From positions 3,857,501 through 3,921,500 of the forward strand of contig NZ_CP125380.1 in assembly GCF_034009455.1 (NCBI RefSeq): DNA of 64,000 nucleotides. Direction: 5' to 3'. Every line of letters begins with the position of its first letter. Position 1 is the stretch's first letter. Shown here one piece after another: positions 50,601-59,188 of this stretch. The DNA is from Pseudomonas sp. P5_109. GTDB taxonomy: Bacteria > Pseudomonadota > Gammaproteobacteria > Pseudomonadales > Pseudomonadaceae. Under the pieces are notes generated by a model that saw only the letters and a program-made list of their open reading frames with translations, did no database searches and was not told the DNA's origin. Both the position numbers and the translations under genes were made by a program.

Positions 50601-50767
50601 GCCGCTTGCCAGGCACGAACGATACCCGCCAGGGTGCATTCATCCGTGATCGCCAAGGCTTGATAGCCCTGTTTTTTTGCGCGTTGGAACAGTTCGAGGG
50701 CACTGGAGGCGCCGCGCTGGAAGCTGAAGTTCGACAGGCAGTGCAGCTCGGCATAGTCGATGCTCAT
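47690..50767 (-). CDS. imuC: Error-prone DNA polymerase DnaE2 / ImuC
   Basis: A 1025-residue C-family polymerase that performs translesion synthesis in the ImuABC mutasome after DNA damage. It has an N-terminal PHP domain ([15 protein letters not shown]), the polymerase catalytic motif [13 protein letters not shown], and a C-terminal OB-fold ([25 protein letters not shown]). It starts at [11 protein letters not shown], where ATGA overlaps the imuB stop. An upstream extension would run into imuB. It is the last gene of lexA2-imuA-imuB-imuC. Confidence 0.96.
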   Translation of the reverse strand: MSIDYAELHCLSNFSFQRGASSALELFQRAKKQGYQALAITDECTLAGIVRAWQAAKSVELPLIIGSEIRIENGPKLVLLVESLEGYQVLCRLITRARRRTQKGQYQVLREDFSEPLPGLLALWVPDAVDAFEQGRWLKQVFAERLWLAVQLHRGQDDARRLDDLLTLARELRITAVASGDVHMHARGRRALQDTMTAIRHHLPVADAGLRLHPNGERHLRSLDVLQALYPPALLAETLNIARRCTFDLGQLRYQYPRELVPQGHSASSWLRHLTEEGIEWRWPKGPKSEVLVQIDKELQLIEELGYESYFLTVHDIVRFARQQQILCQGRGSAANSAVCFALGITEIDPDRTTLLFERFLSKERNEPPDIDVDFEHERREEVLQYVFQRYGRARAALTAVVSTYHAAGAVRDVAKALGLPPDQINALADCCGHWSDETPPVERLREGGFDPQSPVLHRVLSLTGQLIGFPRHLSQHPGGFVISEQPLDSLVPVENAAMAERTIIQWDKDDLDAVGLLKVDILALGMLSAIRRCFDLLRRHRGLDLSLATIPSEDAATYEMIGRADTIGVFQIESRAQMSMLPRLRPKTFYDLVIEVAIVRPGPIQGGMVHPYLRRRNKEEPEVYPSPELEVVLKRTLGVPLFQEQVMQIAIVAADYSPGEADQLRRSMAAWKRHGGLEPHKERLAAGMKKNGYTAEFAAQIFEQIKGFGSYGFPESHAASFALLTYASCWLKCHEPAAFACALINSWPMGFYSPDQILQDVRRHHLQVRPVDVRASDWDCSLEPIAAAQPAIRLGLRMIKGFREDDARRIEVARSKGAFADIADLGERARLDARAQEQLADAGALRGLAGDRHRARWEVAGVQKQLGLFAGLPSQEEDVVALPKPTVGEDLQADYASVGTTLGPHPLALLRAELTARRCRSSKALLDVEHGRPVSVAGLVTGRQRPATASGVTFVTLEDEFGNVNVVVWRDLAERQRKVLVGSQLLKVDGRWEKEGEVRHLIAGRLSDLSSLLDGINVRSRDFH

Positions 50768-52179
50768 GCGAACCAACCCTGCAACCACAACGGGCCGTCC
50801 TCACCGACCGCCCGGTAGGCCCAGCCCTGTTGGCCGGCACGGGTTTCGATCAGGTAGTAGTCACGGCGTACGTCGTCGCCGTCCCACCAGCCGGACTCGA
50901 TACGCTCCGGCCCCATGAGGATGCGTGCCGAGCCCTGATGCACGGCCTGCGGCTCGGTCAGCAGCCAGCCCGGCCGCTTCACCGCGGCCGGCACCGCGCA
51001 AGGCTGGCTGTCGGCACTGGCCTGCCACGCGCACTCGGGGCGGTGATCGGCCTGGAAGCGCAAGCCATGCACTGCGTCATCCCCCAGCCGTGCACGCAGG
51101 CGTTCGCGCAGTTGCTCCCAGGGCAAGGACTGCTGCGGGCGATCGTCGAACAGTTCCTGATGCTGGGGCACGAAGGTCGGCAAATCCTCGGCACGCAGGC
51201 GAAAACCGCGCACCGGCGCCTCGACCTGCACTTGCTCCAGTCGCCCCCGGGCCAGCTCGAAGAGCATCGCCGGGTCGCGCTCGGCGCTGAGCAGGCCGAC
51301 CTTGATGAGCGTATCCGGCAACCCGGCGTGCTCCAGATGCAGGTCGAAACGCTGAACGCCGCTGTCGCGACCACAGAGGAACGCCGACAGGTCGCCGGTC
51401 AATCGACGCAACGGGAACAGCAAGGCCTGATGGGACTGCACATCGAAATTGAGCTCGATGCGCACATCGAAGCGGTCCGGTGGCAAGTAGAACGCCAGCG
51501 CCAGCCGTCGCACACCGAACAGGGCATCCAGATGCTTGAGCACCTGGGCTTCGAAACGCCGGGCCAGGCTATGCCGGGGCAACGCCTGCACCTGGCTCAA
51601 GGTGCGCAGGCCCATGCGCGACAAGGCCGTGGCGACCGAGGCTTCGAGACCGACCCGGTCGACGGGCATTTGCCCCAGGTGATGCTGCAAGGCTTGATCA
51701 TCCGGCACCACCAGGCCGTCATAGGCATTGGCCAGCACCCGCGCCGCCACCGGGTTGGGCGCGGCCACGATGCGGTGCCGAAACCCCAGTTCGCCGAGCT
51801 CTCGGCGCAAAAGCGCTTCGAACTGCGGCCAGGCGCCGAACAGGCCGAGGCTGGATTCGATCTCGAACACCACGGCCCGAGGGTAATGCACGCTGACCTG
51901 GGAACTGAAGCGATAGGCCCAGGCGGCGAGAAACTGCTGCCAGTGTTCGATGTCAGCGGCGTCGTATTCAGCCGTGGCAAAGCCTTTGCTCAAGGCCTGT
52001 GCCGCGCTCATGGACTGGCCGGGACGCAAGCCCAGCGCCCGCGCCGCGTCGTTGACCGCCTGCAGCACCCGGCGCTGGGCCGGGCCGGTCAGCAACGCCA
52101 GGGGCTCATCGGGATCGGCGCGCTGACGCAGTACCGCGTCCAGCGCCAATTGCGGGAAAACAATGCAGACCCAGCGCAT
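50764..52179 (-). CDS. imuB: ImuB, inactive Y-family polymerase of the mutasome
   Basis: A 471-residue Y-family (DinB-like) protein that bridges DnaE2 and the beta clamp. It begins [17 protein letters not shown]. Where active Y-polymerases carry an acidic SxDE motif this protein has [13 protein letters not shown], fitting the known loss of catalysis in ImuB. The frame is open further upstream into imuA, but homology begins at MRWVCI. It lies seven bases after imuA and overlaps imuC by four bases, a fully coupled operon. Confidence 0.94.
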   Translation of the reverse strand: MRWVCIVFPQLALDAVLRQRADPDEPLALLTGPAQRRVLQAVNDAARALGLRPGQSMSAAQALSKGFATAEYDAADIEHWQQFLAAWAYRFSSQVSVHYPRAVVFEIESSLGLFGAWPQFEALLRRELGELGFRHRIVAAPNPVAARVLANAYDGLVVPDDQALQHHLGQMPVDRVGLEASVATALSRMGLRTLSQVQALPRHSLARRFEAQVLKHLDALFGVRRLALAFYLPPDRFDVRIELNFDVQSHQALLFPLRRLTGDLSAFLCGRDSGVQRFDLHLEHAGLPDTLIKVGLLSAERDPAMLFELARGRLEQVQVEAPVRGFRLRAEDLPTFVPQHQELFDDRPQQSLPWEQLRERLRARLGDDAVHGLRFQADHRPECAWQASADSQPCAVPAAVKRPGWLLTEPQAVHQGSARILMGPERIESGWWDGDDVRRDYYLIETRAGQQGWAYRAVGEDGPLWLQGWFA

Positions 52180-52186
52180 GGCAACC

Positions 52187-52804
52187 TCAATGCCCCACGG
52201 CGAAGGCAATCGGCGCCGAACGGGCCAGGCCGCCGCGGCACTTGAGCACGCGCAGTTGTGCCGGCTGGGCATCGATGGCAATGCGCAAGGCCGCTGGCGA
52301 AGGGTTGATCGCTTCACTGAGGGGACGATAGGCGAAGGCCAGGGTCTGGCCGGTTTCCGCCGCCACCTGCAAGCGGCGCAAGGCGCGGTCATCGACCTTG
52401 TGCGGCCAGCACAGCACCGCGCCGCAACTGCCCGACCGCAGGCATTGTTCGGCGGCCCACAGCGCATCGCGCTCGCTGGCCCGGATGATCGACAACTGGC
52501 GCAGATCGACCCCGGCGCCCTGCCACGCCTGGGGATACGGCACATAAGGCGGCGCCACCAGCACGATGCGCTCGCCCGCCGCCGACAGCCGTGCCAGCGT
52601 CGGCCACACCAGTTGCAACTCGCCCACGCCCTGCCCGGCCAACAGGATCTCCGTCAGCGCCGCCTCCGGCCAGCCTCCGCTTGGCAATGCCGCGTCGAGC
52701 GCGGCATGCCCGGTGGGTTGCGGGCTGGCGGCCGGTGGCGCAGGCCGGCCCCTCCAGACCTGGCCGCCATTGAACAGCGTATCCAGCGCAACGACGGCAC
52801 CCAT
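52187..52804 (-). CDS. imuA: ImuA, RecA-like mutasome accessory protein
   Basis: A 205-residue RecA/SulA-related protein needed with ImuB and DnaE2 for damage-induced mutagenesis. It contains LPSGGWPEAALTEILLAGQG and a C-terminal WPHKVDDRALRRLQVAAE. The usual Walker A lysine is replaced (AGQGVGELQL), as commonly seen in ImuA. The start codon overlaps the lexA2 stop by one base, so it is under LexA2 control. Confidence 0.92.
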   Translation of the reverse strand: MGAVVALDTLFNGGQVWRGRPAPPAASPQPTGHAALDAALPSGGWPEAALTEILLAGQGVGELQLVWPTLARLSAAGERIVLVAPPYVPYPQAWQGAGVDLRQLSIIRASERDALWAAEQCLRSGSCGAVLCWPHKVDDRALRRLQVAAETGQTLAFAYRPLSEAINPSPAALRIAIDAQPAQLRVLKCRGGLARSAPIAFAVGH

Positions 52805-53421
52805 CAGCCTTGCCTCACCAGGCCACAGAACACGCCCTCGATGGCCAGGTCCCGATCGGCCTCGACAATGATCGGCTGGTAGGCCGGGTTGCGTGGCAAC
52901 AGTCGAACCACATCGCCGACCCGCTCGAAGCGCTTGATGGTGACCTCGCCGTCGAGCCGCGCGACGACGATCTGGCCGTTGAGCGCCTCGGGGTTGCGGT
53001 GCACGCCCACCAGATCGCCGTCGAGAATGCCGTCCTCGATCATCGAATCACCGCGCACCCGCAGCATGTAGTCCGGCACCCGCGAGAAGATCGACGGATC
53101 GAGCAGCAAGCGGCTGTGCACCTCGGCATCAGCCCCGATCGGCGCACCGGCCGCCACCCGGCCAAGCACCGGGATGTCCAGCAACTCGGGCCGCGGCGGC
53201 TGCCCGAGCAGGCGAATGCCCCGGGCCTGATGCGGGTTGACCTCGATAAACCCGGCTTCGGTCAGCGCCAGCACATGCTTGCGCGCCACGCTGCGGGAGG
53301 CAAAACCGAACGCCTCGCTGATTTCAGCAAGGCTCGGAGGCTGACCGTGCTCGGCGATGCGATCGCGGATAAAGGTCAGGATGGCGGTACGGCGGGGAGT
53401 CAGAGTCGTCATGGAGTACAT
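52804..53421 (-). CDS. lexA2: LexA2, SOS repressor of the imuABC cassette
   Basis: A 205-residue LexA-type repressor with an N-terminal winged helix (AEISEAFGFASRSVARKHV), the autocleavage Ala-Gly in VAAGAPIGAD, and the Ser/Lys dyad in RVRGDSMIEDG and VARLDGEVTIKRF. It is the second LexA commonly linked to imuA-imuB-dnaE2 in pseudomonads. Two starts are possible: MYSMTTLTP at 53421 or MTTLTPRR at 53412. The first lies inside the operator palindrome. It should repress its own operon until RecA filaments trigger cleavage. Confidence 0.95.
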   Translation of the reverse strand: MYSMTTLTPRRTAILTFIRDRIAEHGQPPSLAEISEAFGFASRSVARKHVLALTEAGFIEVNPHQARGIRLLGQPPRPELLDIPVLGRVAAGAPIGADAEVHSRLLLDPSIFSRVPDYMLRVRGDSMIEDGILDGDLVGVHRNPEALNGQIVVARLDGEVTIKRFERVGDVVRLLPRNPAYQPIIVEADRDLAIEGVFCGLVRQG

Positions 53422-53429
53422 TTGTACTC
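53414..53429. promoter_or_regulatory. LexA2 operator overlapping the lexA2 start
   Basis: The minus strand reads GAGTACAAATGTACTC, a perfect 6-bp palindrome around four bases. It matches the AGTAC-N4-GTGCT form described for LexA2 of Pseudomonas putida, except GTACT in the right half. The upstream ATG lies within it, so bound repressor would cover the start. Confidence 0.75.
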
Positions 53430-53459
53430 TTTTGACTTTTTTCTGGCAAGGGCCACCAG

Positions 53460-53582
53460 TCAGTGGCGCAAATTAGCGGCGGCTGTGATGACCTTTTCGC
53501 GGGTAAGCCGGATCGCCGCCCCACTCAAAATCAGGGCCGAAAGATCTTGGGCCTGCTCTAGCACGTTATTGCACTTGATCAT
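53460..53582 (-). CDS. 40-residue ORF coupled to the MFS gene
   Basis: A short frame beginning MIKCNNVLEQAQDLSAL and ending VITAAANLRH. Its ATG and an excellent AAGGAGTGCTCAAA ribosome-binding site both lie inside the last codons of the MFS gene, a 17-bp overlap that fits translational coupling. No signal peptide or membrane span is seen. It ends 38 bases before the lexA2 start region. It could be a small effector, a fragment of a lost gene or a leader. Function is not recognised. Confidence 0.5.
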   Translation of the reverse strand: MIKCNNVLEQAQDLSALILSGAAIRLTREKVITAAANLRH

Positions 53583-54807
53583 TTTGAGCACTCCTTGGCA
53601 TGAGCGTATAGGCCGCCAGAACAATGAACAGGGTACCCACTGCACTAAGGATTGCCGTGAGGGAAAGGGTCTGGGAGTAACCAACCAGCCCGCCGACGAT
53701 TCCGCTTCCAAGATAAATAAAGGGGTGCAGGCCACTGGTAAAAAACGTATCGACTGCCACCACTTTACCGAGGTCCTTTTCGGGAGACAGTGTCTGCATC
53801 GCTGTGGCCCAACCAGTCAACCAGGACGCTTCGACGACACCTACCAGGGTCGCCCCCAGTATCGCCATCCAGGACGAGCTTCCCATGCCGAGTAGTGCCA
53901 TCGCGCCAGCCAGGAACAAGCCGCAGGTCACTGCAAGCCCGATCAGTCGTTCATGCCCGGAAACAAGCACCGTGACGATTGATCCAATGCACGCACCGAA
54001 TCCCGAGGCGGCCAGACACACCCCCCACATTTCTTCATTGAATCGATCGCTGATGGCATAGGGAGCGACGACCAGGAAAATCGGGAAACACAATACGTTC
54101 ACCACGAGGGTGGCCGCGAAGCCCAGCAAAAGCTTGGAGTTGCCGGTAACGATGGCAATGCCATTGACCGCTTCTCGAATCGAGAACTCCTCCTCGAACT
54201 CATGGGGCTCCACATTAGGCAACATCGCCGTGTAAATGGCGGCGCAGAAGAATGTCAGACCATCGATCAATATGCCCCAGACCGGATCCCAGAAAATGAT
54301 GAATACACCCAGCGTCGCGGGAAACAGCACAGCGACCAGGTTGTCGACAAAGTTCATCGCACCATTGCCTGCCACCAGTGCTTGTTTGGGCAGCAAATTG
54401 ACTAGCAGTACCTGAGCACACGGGCGGGAAACTCCGATGCCGATGCCAAATATCAGATAGGCAAAGACCAAGTACCACCACGGTGTACCGGAGAAGATCA
54501 GCGCCACTGCGGCCAGTTGCGCACACCCCCTCGCCATGTCGGTGTAAATCAGTATTCGCTGCGGCGACTTTCGATCCGCCAGCAAACCTCCGACCAAGGC
54601 CCCGATCACGCTCCCTACCCCAACTGCCGCCATAACAAAACCAAATACTTGTCCTCCGTAGCCGGTCCGGATAAGCGCTATCGGCAGTGCGGCTAGACAA
54701 ATAGCGTCGCCGGCCATCGAGAGACTTTGGCCAATCAGCAACTTGCGAAAAGACGAGACGCTCAGCGCTTCGGTATAAGGTGATAAGCGATCAGCAATGG
54801 AAATCAT
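53566..54807 (-). CDS. MFS exporter (EntS-like family)
   Basis: A 413-residue transporter with about twelve hydrophobic segments and the MFS signature loop GLLADRKSPQR after the second helix (about residues 75-85). It belongs to the MFS_3 group that includes the enterobactin exporter EntS. AAGGAGGATTACTT precedes the start. No biosynthetic genes are linked, so the exported compound is unknown. Composition is less GC-rich than the core genes around it. It lies between lexA2 and the AT-rich ABC patch, in what seems an acquired segment. Confidence 0.87.
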   Translation of the reverse strand: MISIADRLSPYTEALSVSSFRKLLIGQSLSMAGDAICLAALPIALIRTGYGGQVFGFVMAAVGVGSVIGALVGGLLADRKSPQRILIYTDMARGCAQLAAVALIFSGTPWWYLVFAYLIFGIGIGVSRPCAQVLLVNLLPKQALVAGNGAMNFVDNLVAVLFPATLGVFIIFWDPVWGILIDGLTFFCAAIYTAMLPNVEPHEFEEEFSIREAVNGIAIVTGNSKLLLGFAATLVVNVLCFPIFLVVAPYAISDRFNEEMWGVCLAASGFGACIGSIVTVLVSGHERLIGLAVTCGLFLAGAMALLGMGSSSWMAILGATLVGVVEASWLTGWATAMQTLSPEKDLGKVVAVDTFFTSGLHPFIYLGSGIVGGLVGYSQTLSLTAILSAVGTLFIVLAAYTLMPRSAQNDQVQ

Positions 54808-55013
54808 AAGTAATCCTCCTTGAGACCTATGCTGCGTCCTGGTTTAAGTGCATAGCGAGCTTCAATCCCCCTCTCCGGATTTCAAGTTCTCCTCGACCGA
54901 GAATCGAGACCTTGAGCGGCTGTCCGCAAAAGCAGTATGTCAGTCGATACTTCATTGGCTGCTTTCGCGAGCAGGCACACATATCAGATTGGGGCGGCTT
55001 CGGGGATGAGTTG

Positions 55014-55110
55014 TGCCAGATACGCTCATGGATAAATCCCCCCGCTCATGCCCATCGCTGAAGACCAGTTGCAGGCCATAGCCCTGGCGTGCCGCTCGAT
55101 AAACGCCCAG
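55014..55110 (-). pseudogene. Decayed 3' remnant of a DUF971 gene
   Basis: About 75 bp match the 3' end of the intact DUF971 gene at 57109-57384 with scattered changes. The minus-strand reading gives QGYGLQLVFSDGHERG as in the intact protein. An extra G then shifts the frame, and the expected IYPWAYL becomes IYP-stop-AYL. Similarity fades past 55110. Both copies have the same orientation, so they bracket the AT-rich ABC transporter as a direct duplication. Confidence 0.78.
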
Positions 55111-55544
55111 TGCTCCTTATTCGAACAAAACGGACGATCAAAAAAAGATAGGCCTACCGTCCGTCGACTTTCTAAAAAAAATAGCATCTGAAGAAAATAA
55201 AAAACCCATAAAAAAGTACAAACCGCACATTTACTCCTACAGAAATACCTTACTCAATATAGCAAGATCATTTCTGTTTTACCGAAAACCAAAATACAGT
55301 TTCAAAAAAGAATTCCACAGCTCCACGCTAGAAACCAGTCGCACCAGAACAAAACAAAGCCATTAAGACATCCTAACATCATGTAGGACCCATCTTAAAA
55401 GCCCATAGGAAAAACCCTACAACACAAAACCCCCTCACTTGCGCCCAATACTAAAATGAACTAATCCTTGCAGCACCACTTAATACCAAATGGTTCGCCC
55501 TTCCATAAAAAATAAAAACAACAAGAACGGAAAATCGCCACTCA
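55111..55544. other. AT-rich intergenic stretch before the ABC-2 genes
   Basis: This 434-bp stretch is strikingly AT-rich against the surrounding DNA, with many A-runs. A start-less plus-strand frame spans 55103-55366 (DDQKKIGLPSVDFLKK.. to ..TRTKQSH), and a 20-codon ATG frame at 55490-55552 overlaps the permease start. Neither has a ribosome-binding site. Upstream, 54808-55013 holds the MFS leader and a degenerate REP half near 54961. No confident gene or RNA was seen. Confidence 0.6.
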
Positions 55545-56288
55545 ATGACTAAAAATATCATACCCAGAGCCTCGACCCTAACATCAATATTCATAAAAGA
55601 ACAATTAAAAGAACCCATCGCCCTTTTCTGGATCATGATATCACCTTGCGCGATGTTCTATTTTTTTGCAATAACCAGACAAGACCCCAACTATTTTTCC
55701 AGCAATTACGTTACAGCTTCAGCATGGTTTTATGCCTACATCTCTTCCAGCGTTGCATTATTCGGATTCGCCTTTTACATAATCGGAAGAAGAGAAAGCG
55801 GATTCACCCGATCATTTATTTACTCCAAGGAATCGAAACTGATTTTTCTTTTATCGCACTTCACAGCCTACTCATTAATATCAATATCTTATTGCGCAAC
55901 TTTTTACTTAACGACCAAATTACCATTTGGAAACTACGACCTCAATGAACTACTGAATATCACACCACGCTTTTACATCTGCTTCATCATGTTTTGCACG
56001 ATCGGAGCTGTTTTCTCATTATTGCCGATCAACTTTCAGAATTCGAACACTTTGCTTTCCATTTTTTCGTTCTGCATGCTGATTCTCGGAGTAATGAGTG
56101 CAAGCAGATCAAACCCCATCACCGACGCCTTGAACCTCGCAAACCCACTGACACTTGCAAGCCGGATAATGGAACAGGGCCTTGAATCCAACAAACTCAT
56201 CACAACAGCAATAATTATTGTATTTATCTTAGTACTGCACAAAACCTTCAAACACCTAAGAATCAATCCCGTATGGAGCCGATACTGA
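55545..56288 (+). CDS. ABC-2 type exporter permease
   Basis: A 247-residue membrane protein with about six transmembrane helices, beginning MTKNIIPRASTLTSIFIKEQ, a layout typical of ABC-2 half-transporter permeases. It is strongly AT-rich, in contrast to flanking genes, suggesting recent transfer. The ribosome-binding site is weak. The stop overlaps the start of the ATPase (TGATG). Such small pairs export peptides, polysaccharides, antibiotics or lipids, and no cargo gene is evident here. Confidence 0.8.
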   Translation: MTKNIIPRASTLTSIFIKEQLKEPIALFWIMISPCAMFYFFAITRQDPNYFSSNYVTASAWFYAYISSSVALFGFAFYIIGRRESGFTRSFIYSKESKLIFLLSHFTAYSLISISYCATFYLTTKLPFGNYDLNELLNITPRFYICFIMFCTIGAVFSLLPINFQNSNTLLSIFSFCMLILGVMSASRSNPITDALNLANPLTLASRIMEQGLESNKLITTAIIIVFILVLHKTFKHLRINPVWSRY

Positions 56289-57007
56289 TGAAAAAATTCA
56301 CGGCGCAGGGCATTGACTTCTCCTATACAGACAACCCCCTCTTGACCCAGGCATCTCTTGAGGTTGCTCAAGGCAACATTGTCGGTATTCTGGGACCCAA
56401 TGGATCTGGAAAAACAACTTTTTTCGATATCGTCTGCAAGCTTAAAAAAGCAAAGTCCGGCTTGATAAAAAACGACTTCAGTCAGTTTTTATACCTTTCT
56501 CAAATCATCACCACTCCCCCGCCGCTGCGCATGCGCGACATTTTTAAAATGGTGACTGCGCTGTCATCAAGCGAGCCTATGACACAGGATAAGACCTTAA
56601 AAAAACTAAGTGCGTGGAGCCCTGCAATAGTTGACCGATATCAAGACATATGGAACAAAAAATCATCGCTATGCAGCTACGGAGAGACACGCTGGTTCTT
56701 TACGCTCACTCTTCTTTCAATTTCTGCAGACTTCGTGATTCTCGACGAACCTACCGCCGGTGTAGATCCGGAATTTCGGCGCTATATTTGGCAGTGCCTA
56801 CGCGGCGCCGCCAGTGAGGGCACCGCTATTCTGGTTTCCTCGCACAATGTTGATGAAGTCATTAACCATTGTGATTATTTCTACATGATTAGCCAGAAGC
56901 GCTTCAATCGCTTTGCCAATGGTAGGGAGTTCATGCATCGGTATAACGTGAAGACTGTGGACGATGCGTTTATCCGAGCCGTTACTGAGCCTGTATTCAC
57001 CGCATAA
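56288..57007 (+). CDS. ABC exporter ATP-binding subunit with unusual signature
   Basis: A 239-residue ATPase with Walker A GPNGSGKTTF, Walker B FVILDEPTAGVDPEFRR and switch VSSHNVDEV. The signature reads SLCSYGETRW where LSGGQ is expected. The start is the ATG overlapping the permease stop: an in-frame ATG 15 bases earlier is less likely. AT-rich like its partner. ATP hydrolysis may still occur, since relaxed SYG-type signatures are seen in some ABC-2 ATPases. Confidence 0.82.
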   Translation: MKKFTAQGIDFSYTDNPLLTQASLEVAQGNIVGILGPNGSGKTTFFDIVCKLKKAKSGLIKNDFSQFLYLSQIITTPPPLRMRDIFKMVTALSSSEPMTQDKTLKKLSAWSPAIVDRYQDIWNKKSSLCSYGETRWFFTLTLLSISADFVILDEPTAGVDPEFRRYIWQCLRGAASEGTAILVSSHNVDEVINHCDYFYMISQKRFNRFANGREFMHRYNVKTVDDAFIRAVTEPVFTA

Positions 57008-57079
57008 AGCCGGTCGACTGTTGGCGAAAAGCGTCCAGGCGTACCGATTCCTCCAACGGCACGCTTTATCGTTCACGTC

Positions 57080-57105
57080 CATCGCGAGCAGGCTCGCTCC
57101 TACAG
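57080..57105. repeat. Single REP arm
   Basis: CATCGCGAGCAGGCTCGCTC followed by CTACAG is one arm of the GTAGGAGC family, preceded by the CACGCTTTATCGTTCACG segment seen in full units. The partner arm is missing, as expected after a deletion or an insertion junction. Confidence 0.65.
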
Positions 57106-57108
57106 GGA

Positions 57109-57384
57109 TCAGGTCAGAGCAGAGAGATACGCCCACGGATAAATCCCCCGCTCATGCCCATCACTGAACACCAGTTGCAGGCCATACCCCTGCGAATGCA
57201 ATTCGATCACCTGAACCCGCGCATCGACCATCGGCGCCATCCCCCGCAAACGAAACGCCCGACACTGCGAACACGGGCACTGCCGGCGCAGTTCGGCATG
57301 ATCCAGCACCTGCTCGCGGCCATCCGGCCAGTTCAGGCGCAACTGCTGTTTGCTGCGGGAATTGCCAATCGCCAGCGGGTTCAT
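57109..57384 (-). CDS. DUF971 protein
   Basis: A 91-residue protein of the DUF971 family, related to the N-terminal domain of gamma-butyrobetaine hydroxylase. It carries a CPCSQCR cysteine motif (about residues 37-43) that could bind zinc or iron-sulfur, and ends GYGLQLVFSDGHERGIYPWAYL. The start overlaps the HEAT gene by four bases (ATGA), so it is the last gene of the flavoprotein/ABC operon. A partial decayed copy lies at 55014-55110. The family has links to Fe-S proteins, but its role here is unknown. Confidence 0.87.
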   Translation of the reverse strand: MNPLAIGNSRSKQQLRLNWPDGREQVLDHAELRRQCPCSQCRAFRLRGMAPMVDARVQVIELHSQGYGLQLVFSDGHERGIYPWAYLSALT

Positions 57385-58343
57385 TGCAGTTGGCTCAAGG
57401 CAATGCGCACGGCCTTGCGTACTTCAGGGTCGCCGTCGTCCTGTGCGGCCTGCAACGGCGCGATGGCCCGGGGGTCGCTCAATTCGCCGAGGGCCAGCGC
57501 GGCTTCCTTGCGCAGGTTGCTGATGCGGTGGCCGAGGGTGTCGATCAGGGCTTCGAGCGCCGGTACAAAACGCAAGCGGCCGAGGCTGCGGGTGGCGCGC
57601 AGACGCACCTGCCAGTAGTCGTCGCCCAAGGCATCGATCAGGGCCGGGCCGGCGTCGGGGTGGCCGACCTTGCCCAGGGTGGTGGCGGCTTCTTCGCGGA
57701 CTTGCCAGGCTGCGTCGCGCAAGGCCTGGCGCAGGGCTGGCAGCACTTGTGCGTCAGACGCAAGACCCAATGCGCCGGTGGCGGCACGCCGCACCTCGGT
57801 GTCCGGGTCAGCGCTGGCCAACTGCGCCAGTGCCGGCAAGGCATCGAGTTGCTTGAGCCAGCCGAGCACGCCCACCGCCTCGCGGCGCACGCTGGCGCTT
57901 TCATCAATCAATGCCCGGGTAGCGGCATCGGCGGCATCAGGGCAGCGCAACTCGCGCAACGCCCTGAACGCGGCGATGCGTACGCCGCTGTCGGCGTGCC
58001 CGGTCCACGGCAGAATGACCCGGCCCGCCGCCTCGCTCTTGAGCAGGCTGAGACTCTGCGCAGCGGCTGCCTGCACCGCCGGCGACGGGTCCGTCAGCGC
58101 CTGGCACAACGCCTCGACCACCGGCTCGTCCTCCCAGGCTTCCAGCAACCGCGCGGCTTCGGCGCGAACGTCTGCAATCGGGTCTTCGGCCAGTCGATCG
58201 GTCAACCACAGCAGGCCGTCCGGCTCCTCGAGATCGGCCAGTTCGATCAGCGCGATCCGGCGTACGCCGGGGTCGTCATCGGTCAGGCGCGGTTGCAGGG
58301 CAAGAATGTCGTCGTTATCGGTTACATCGAATAGTGAGGTCAT
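57381..58343 (-). CDS. HEAT-repeat protein
   Basis: A 320-residue soluble protein made almost entirely of about ten HEAT/PBS-lyase-like helical repeats of ~31 residues, each with a D-x-x-VR-x-x-A-x-x-LG core (for example DPDTEVRRAATGALGLASD and DDYWQVRLRATRSLGRL). No catalytic motif is visible, so a scaffold or maturation role is likely. It overlaps the ATPase gene upstream and the DUF971 gene downstream by four bases each. Such fine coupling to an importer and redox pair is unusual. Confidence 0.88.
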   Translation of the reverse strand: MTSLFDVTDNDDILALQPRLTDDDPGVRRIALIELADLEEPDGLLWLTDRLAEDPIADVRAEAARLLEAWEDEPVVEALCQALTDPSPAVQAAAAQSLSLLKSEAAGRVILPWTGHADSGVRIAAFRALRELRCPDAADAATRALIDESASVRREAVGVLGWLKQLDALPALAQLASADPDTEVRRAATGALGLASDAQVLPALRQALRDAAWQVREEAATTLGKVGHPDAGPALIDALGDDYWQVRLRATRSLGRLRFVPALEALIDTLGHRISNLRKEAALALGELSDPRAIAPLQAAQDDGDPEVRKAVRIALSQLQ

Positions 58344-59188
58344 AGGGCAAATCGCGGCAGTTTGTTTTCAGGGGGAAGTCCGAGCGGGTTCAGGCGCGGC
58401 AGTTGCCGGCCGTCTTCGTGGCGCAGGAGTTCGAGGCAATGACGCTTGAGGTGCGAGAATTCAGGGCGGGTCATCAGTTCCGTGCTGCGCGGCCGGGGGA
58501 ACTCCAGGCGCAGGTCTTCGATGATTCGCCCGGGGCGCGTGCTCATGACCAGCAAGCGATCGGCGAGGAACAGCGCTTCGTCGATGTCATGGGTGACGAA
58601 CACCACGGTGGTGCGGATGCGCGTCCAGATGTCCAGCAGCAGTTCCTGCATGTTCAACCGGGTCAGGGCGTCGAGGGCGCCGAAGGGTTCGTCCATCAGT
58701 AACAGGCGCGGGCGGTTGACCAGCACCCGGGCGATTTCCACCCGTTGCTGCATGCCGCCGGAGAGCTGATCGGGCCAGCGCCCGGCAAAACCTTCGAGGC
58801 CCACCAGGGCGAGAATTTCATCCGCCGCCTTGTGCCGTTCAAGCTTGCCGACACCGCGCATCTTCAAGCCGAACGCCACGTTGTCACGCACCGTGCGCCA
58901 CGGAAACAGGGTGTGCTGCTGGAACACCATGCCGCGTTGTGGCGATGGCCCCGACACCGGCGCGCCATCCACGTTCAAGGTGCCGGTGCGCGGTTGCAGG
59001 TGGCCGGCCAGAGCGCCGAGCAAGGTGGACTTGCCGCAACCGGACGGCCCGAGAATGCACACGAACTGCCCCGGTTCGATCTGGCAATCGAGGCCCTGCA
59101 CCGCTTCGAAAGCCGCGGCCCCTTCGCCCAGGCTGATCGACAGCCCGCGAATGTCGATGCGCCCTTCCAGGTGTTGAAAAACGCTCAT
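58340..59188 (-). CDS. SsuB/TauB-type ABC importer ATPase
   Basis: A 282-residue ATPase of the nitrate/sulfonate/taurine class. It has Walker A GPSGCGKST, signature LSGGMQQRVEIARVL, Walker B LLLMDEPFGALD and switch VTHDIDEALFLAD. The start MSVFQHLEGRIDIRG overlaps the permease stop (TGATG). The longer open frame upstream is a shadow in the permease gene. The C-terminal ~30 residues (PRLNPLGLPPENKLPRF) extend slightly beyond SsuB. Confidence 0.92.
   Translation of the reverse strand: MSVFQHLEGRIDIRGLSISLGEGAAAFEAVQGLDCQIEPGQFVCILGPSGCGKSTLLGALAGHLQPRTGTLNVDGAPVSGPSPQRGMVFQQHTLFPWRTVRDNVAFGLKMRGVGKLERHKAADEILALVGLEGFAGRWPDQLSGGMQQRVEIARVLVNRPRLLLMDEPFGALDALTRLNMQELLLDIWTRIRTTVVFVTHDIDEALFLADRLLVMSTRPGRIIEDLRLEFPRPRSTELMTRPEFSHLKRHCLELLRHEDGRQLPRLNPLGLPPENKLPRFAL

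Noticed and set aside
50830..52245. 471-residue plus-strand open frame
   Set aside because: Antisense to imuB. No start context or motif.
55026..55187. 53-codon minus-strand ORF
   Set aside because: It reads out of frame through the decayed DUF971 remnant and has no ribosome-binding site.
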